This document shows positions 63,690-64,000 of a DNA stretch of 64,000 nucleotides, piece by piece. This stretch comes from Streptomyces sp. MH60 (GTDB taxonomy: Bacteria > Actinomycetota > Actinomycetes > Streptomycetales > Streptomycetaceae). Where the stretch lies: contig NZ_MULI01000041.1 in NCBI RefSeq assembly GCF_002939385.1, positions 1 through 64,000 on the forward strand, read 5' to 3'. Both the position numbers and the translations under genes were made by a program. The notes beneath the pieces were generated by a model. The model was not told where the DNA came from and did no database searches. It worked only from the letters and a program-made list of their open reading frames with translations. Every line of letters begins with the position of its first letter. The first letter of the stretch is position 1.

Positions 63690-64000
63690 TTGAGTCGTGA
63701 AACTGACAGTTCGTCCTCCGGGCCCCACGGGCGCGGCGGAGCCGCATACCCGTCGGGCACCCCGCCCTACGGGACACCCACGGCTTCCGACGCCGGTGCG
63801 GACGCGGGCCGTTCGGCCGCGCGACCGGAGGAGCGCAAGACCGAGACGACGCTGACGACCCGGATCCGGATCAACATCCCCGGGTCGCGGCCCATTCCGC
63901 CGGTCGTCGTGCGCAAGCCCGTCGCGGACACCGCGGACGCCGCCGCCGAGGCCGTCGCCGCCGCCGACGACATGGAGACGACGGGTGAGCGGCCCGCGCC
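63690..64000 (+). CDS. 5' end of an unknown Ser/Pro/Ala-rich protein (runs off the window)
   Basis: A TTG start at 63690 (GGGAG about 9 nt upstream) opens a frame of 103 codons to the edge with good codon use. The visible part is hydrophilic: 'SRETDSSSSGPHGRGGAAYP', then 'TTLTTRIRINIPGSRPIPPV', then an acidic Ala-rich stretch. The 'IRINIPGSRPIPPVV' phrase looks like a conserved anchor before a membrane or extracellular region outside the window. A TATGGT at 63618-63623 may be its -10. Confidence 0.7.
   Translation, partial: MSRETDSSSSGPHGRGGAAYPSGTPPYGTPTASDAGADAGRSAARPEERKTETTLTTRIRINIPGSRPIPPVVVRKPVADTADAAAEAVAAADDMETTGERPA

Overview
The window is a very high-GC actinobacterial chromosome segment, almost certainly Streptomyces. 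Third codon positions are nearly all G or C. It holds a WhiB-like regulator, a mycothiol gene (mshB), a bldK-type oligopeptide permease, polyphosphate glucokinase, a large LuxR-family ATPase regulator and a multidomain SpoIIE phosphatase. From memory, the order fumC / class I fumarase / wblI / glpX / xseBA / ispH / ppgK / ychF on the left, and sdh / typA / bldK / second opp cluster / S9 peptidase / mshB on the right, matches the S. coelicolor core between about SCO5041 and SCO5128. No tRNA, rRNA, CRISPR array, insertion sequence or prophage was seen.

Left core (1-15.8 kb): the 5' end of an unknown gene carrying a rare TTA codon, a DUF402 protein, both fumarase classes side by side, a DUF1707 protein, a WhiB-like protein, fructose-1,6-bisphosphatase II, a DUF4245 membrane protein, a nitroreductase, DUF4287, exonuclease VII (xseB-xseA), an APC permease, IspH, polyphosphate glucokinase, a DUF6542 membrane protein and YchF. 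Many genes here start 6-7 nt after a TAnnnT hexamer and lack a clear ribosome binding site, which suggests leaderless mRNAs.

Middle accessory block (15.8-38 kb): a decayed three-gene operon (CPCC protein, broken HEAT-like gene, truncated DUF6000), a phospholipase D-family enzyme, a LAL regulator divergent from a metallo-beta-lactamase-fold hydrolase and a carboxylesterase, and then a small unit not recognised here. That unit is a 25-residue peptide ORF with its own TTGACA promoter and strong RBS, followed 13 nt later by an M14-type metallopeptidase. Further right are a DinB protein, a methyltransferase divergent from an XRE-cupin regulator, a LysR/SDR pair with a T-N11-A palindrome, a DUF2568 remnant, a septum-formation-like protein, a GntR regulator, a SPOR-like small protein, a Nudix hydrolase, an anti-sigma-type ATPase, a PAS-PAS-GAF-SpoIIE-HATPase phosphatase and a GH18-like protein. 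In S. coelicolor, as I recall it, this same interval carries the actinorhodin cluster.

Right core (38-64 kb): an Sdh1-type succinate dehydrogenase operon read leftwards; an unusual solute-binding lipoprotein with a long charged insert; TypA; a 0.9 kb regulatory gap with a 17-bp palindrome and a fossil of a lipoprotein gene; the bldKA-E operon with a 13-bp hairpin between bldKB and bldKC and a 19-bp terminator; a second complete oligopeptide ABC operon; a DPP-IV-like S9 peptidase; a small membrane protein; mshB; DUF6113; and the start of another gene. The two peptide permeases and the dipeptidyl peptidase suggest a locus devoted to peptide uptake and processing. BldK itself is known to be needed for aerial growth.
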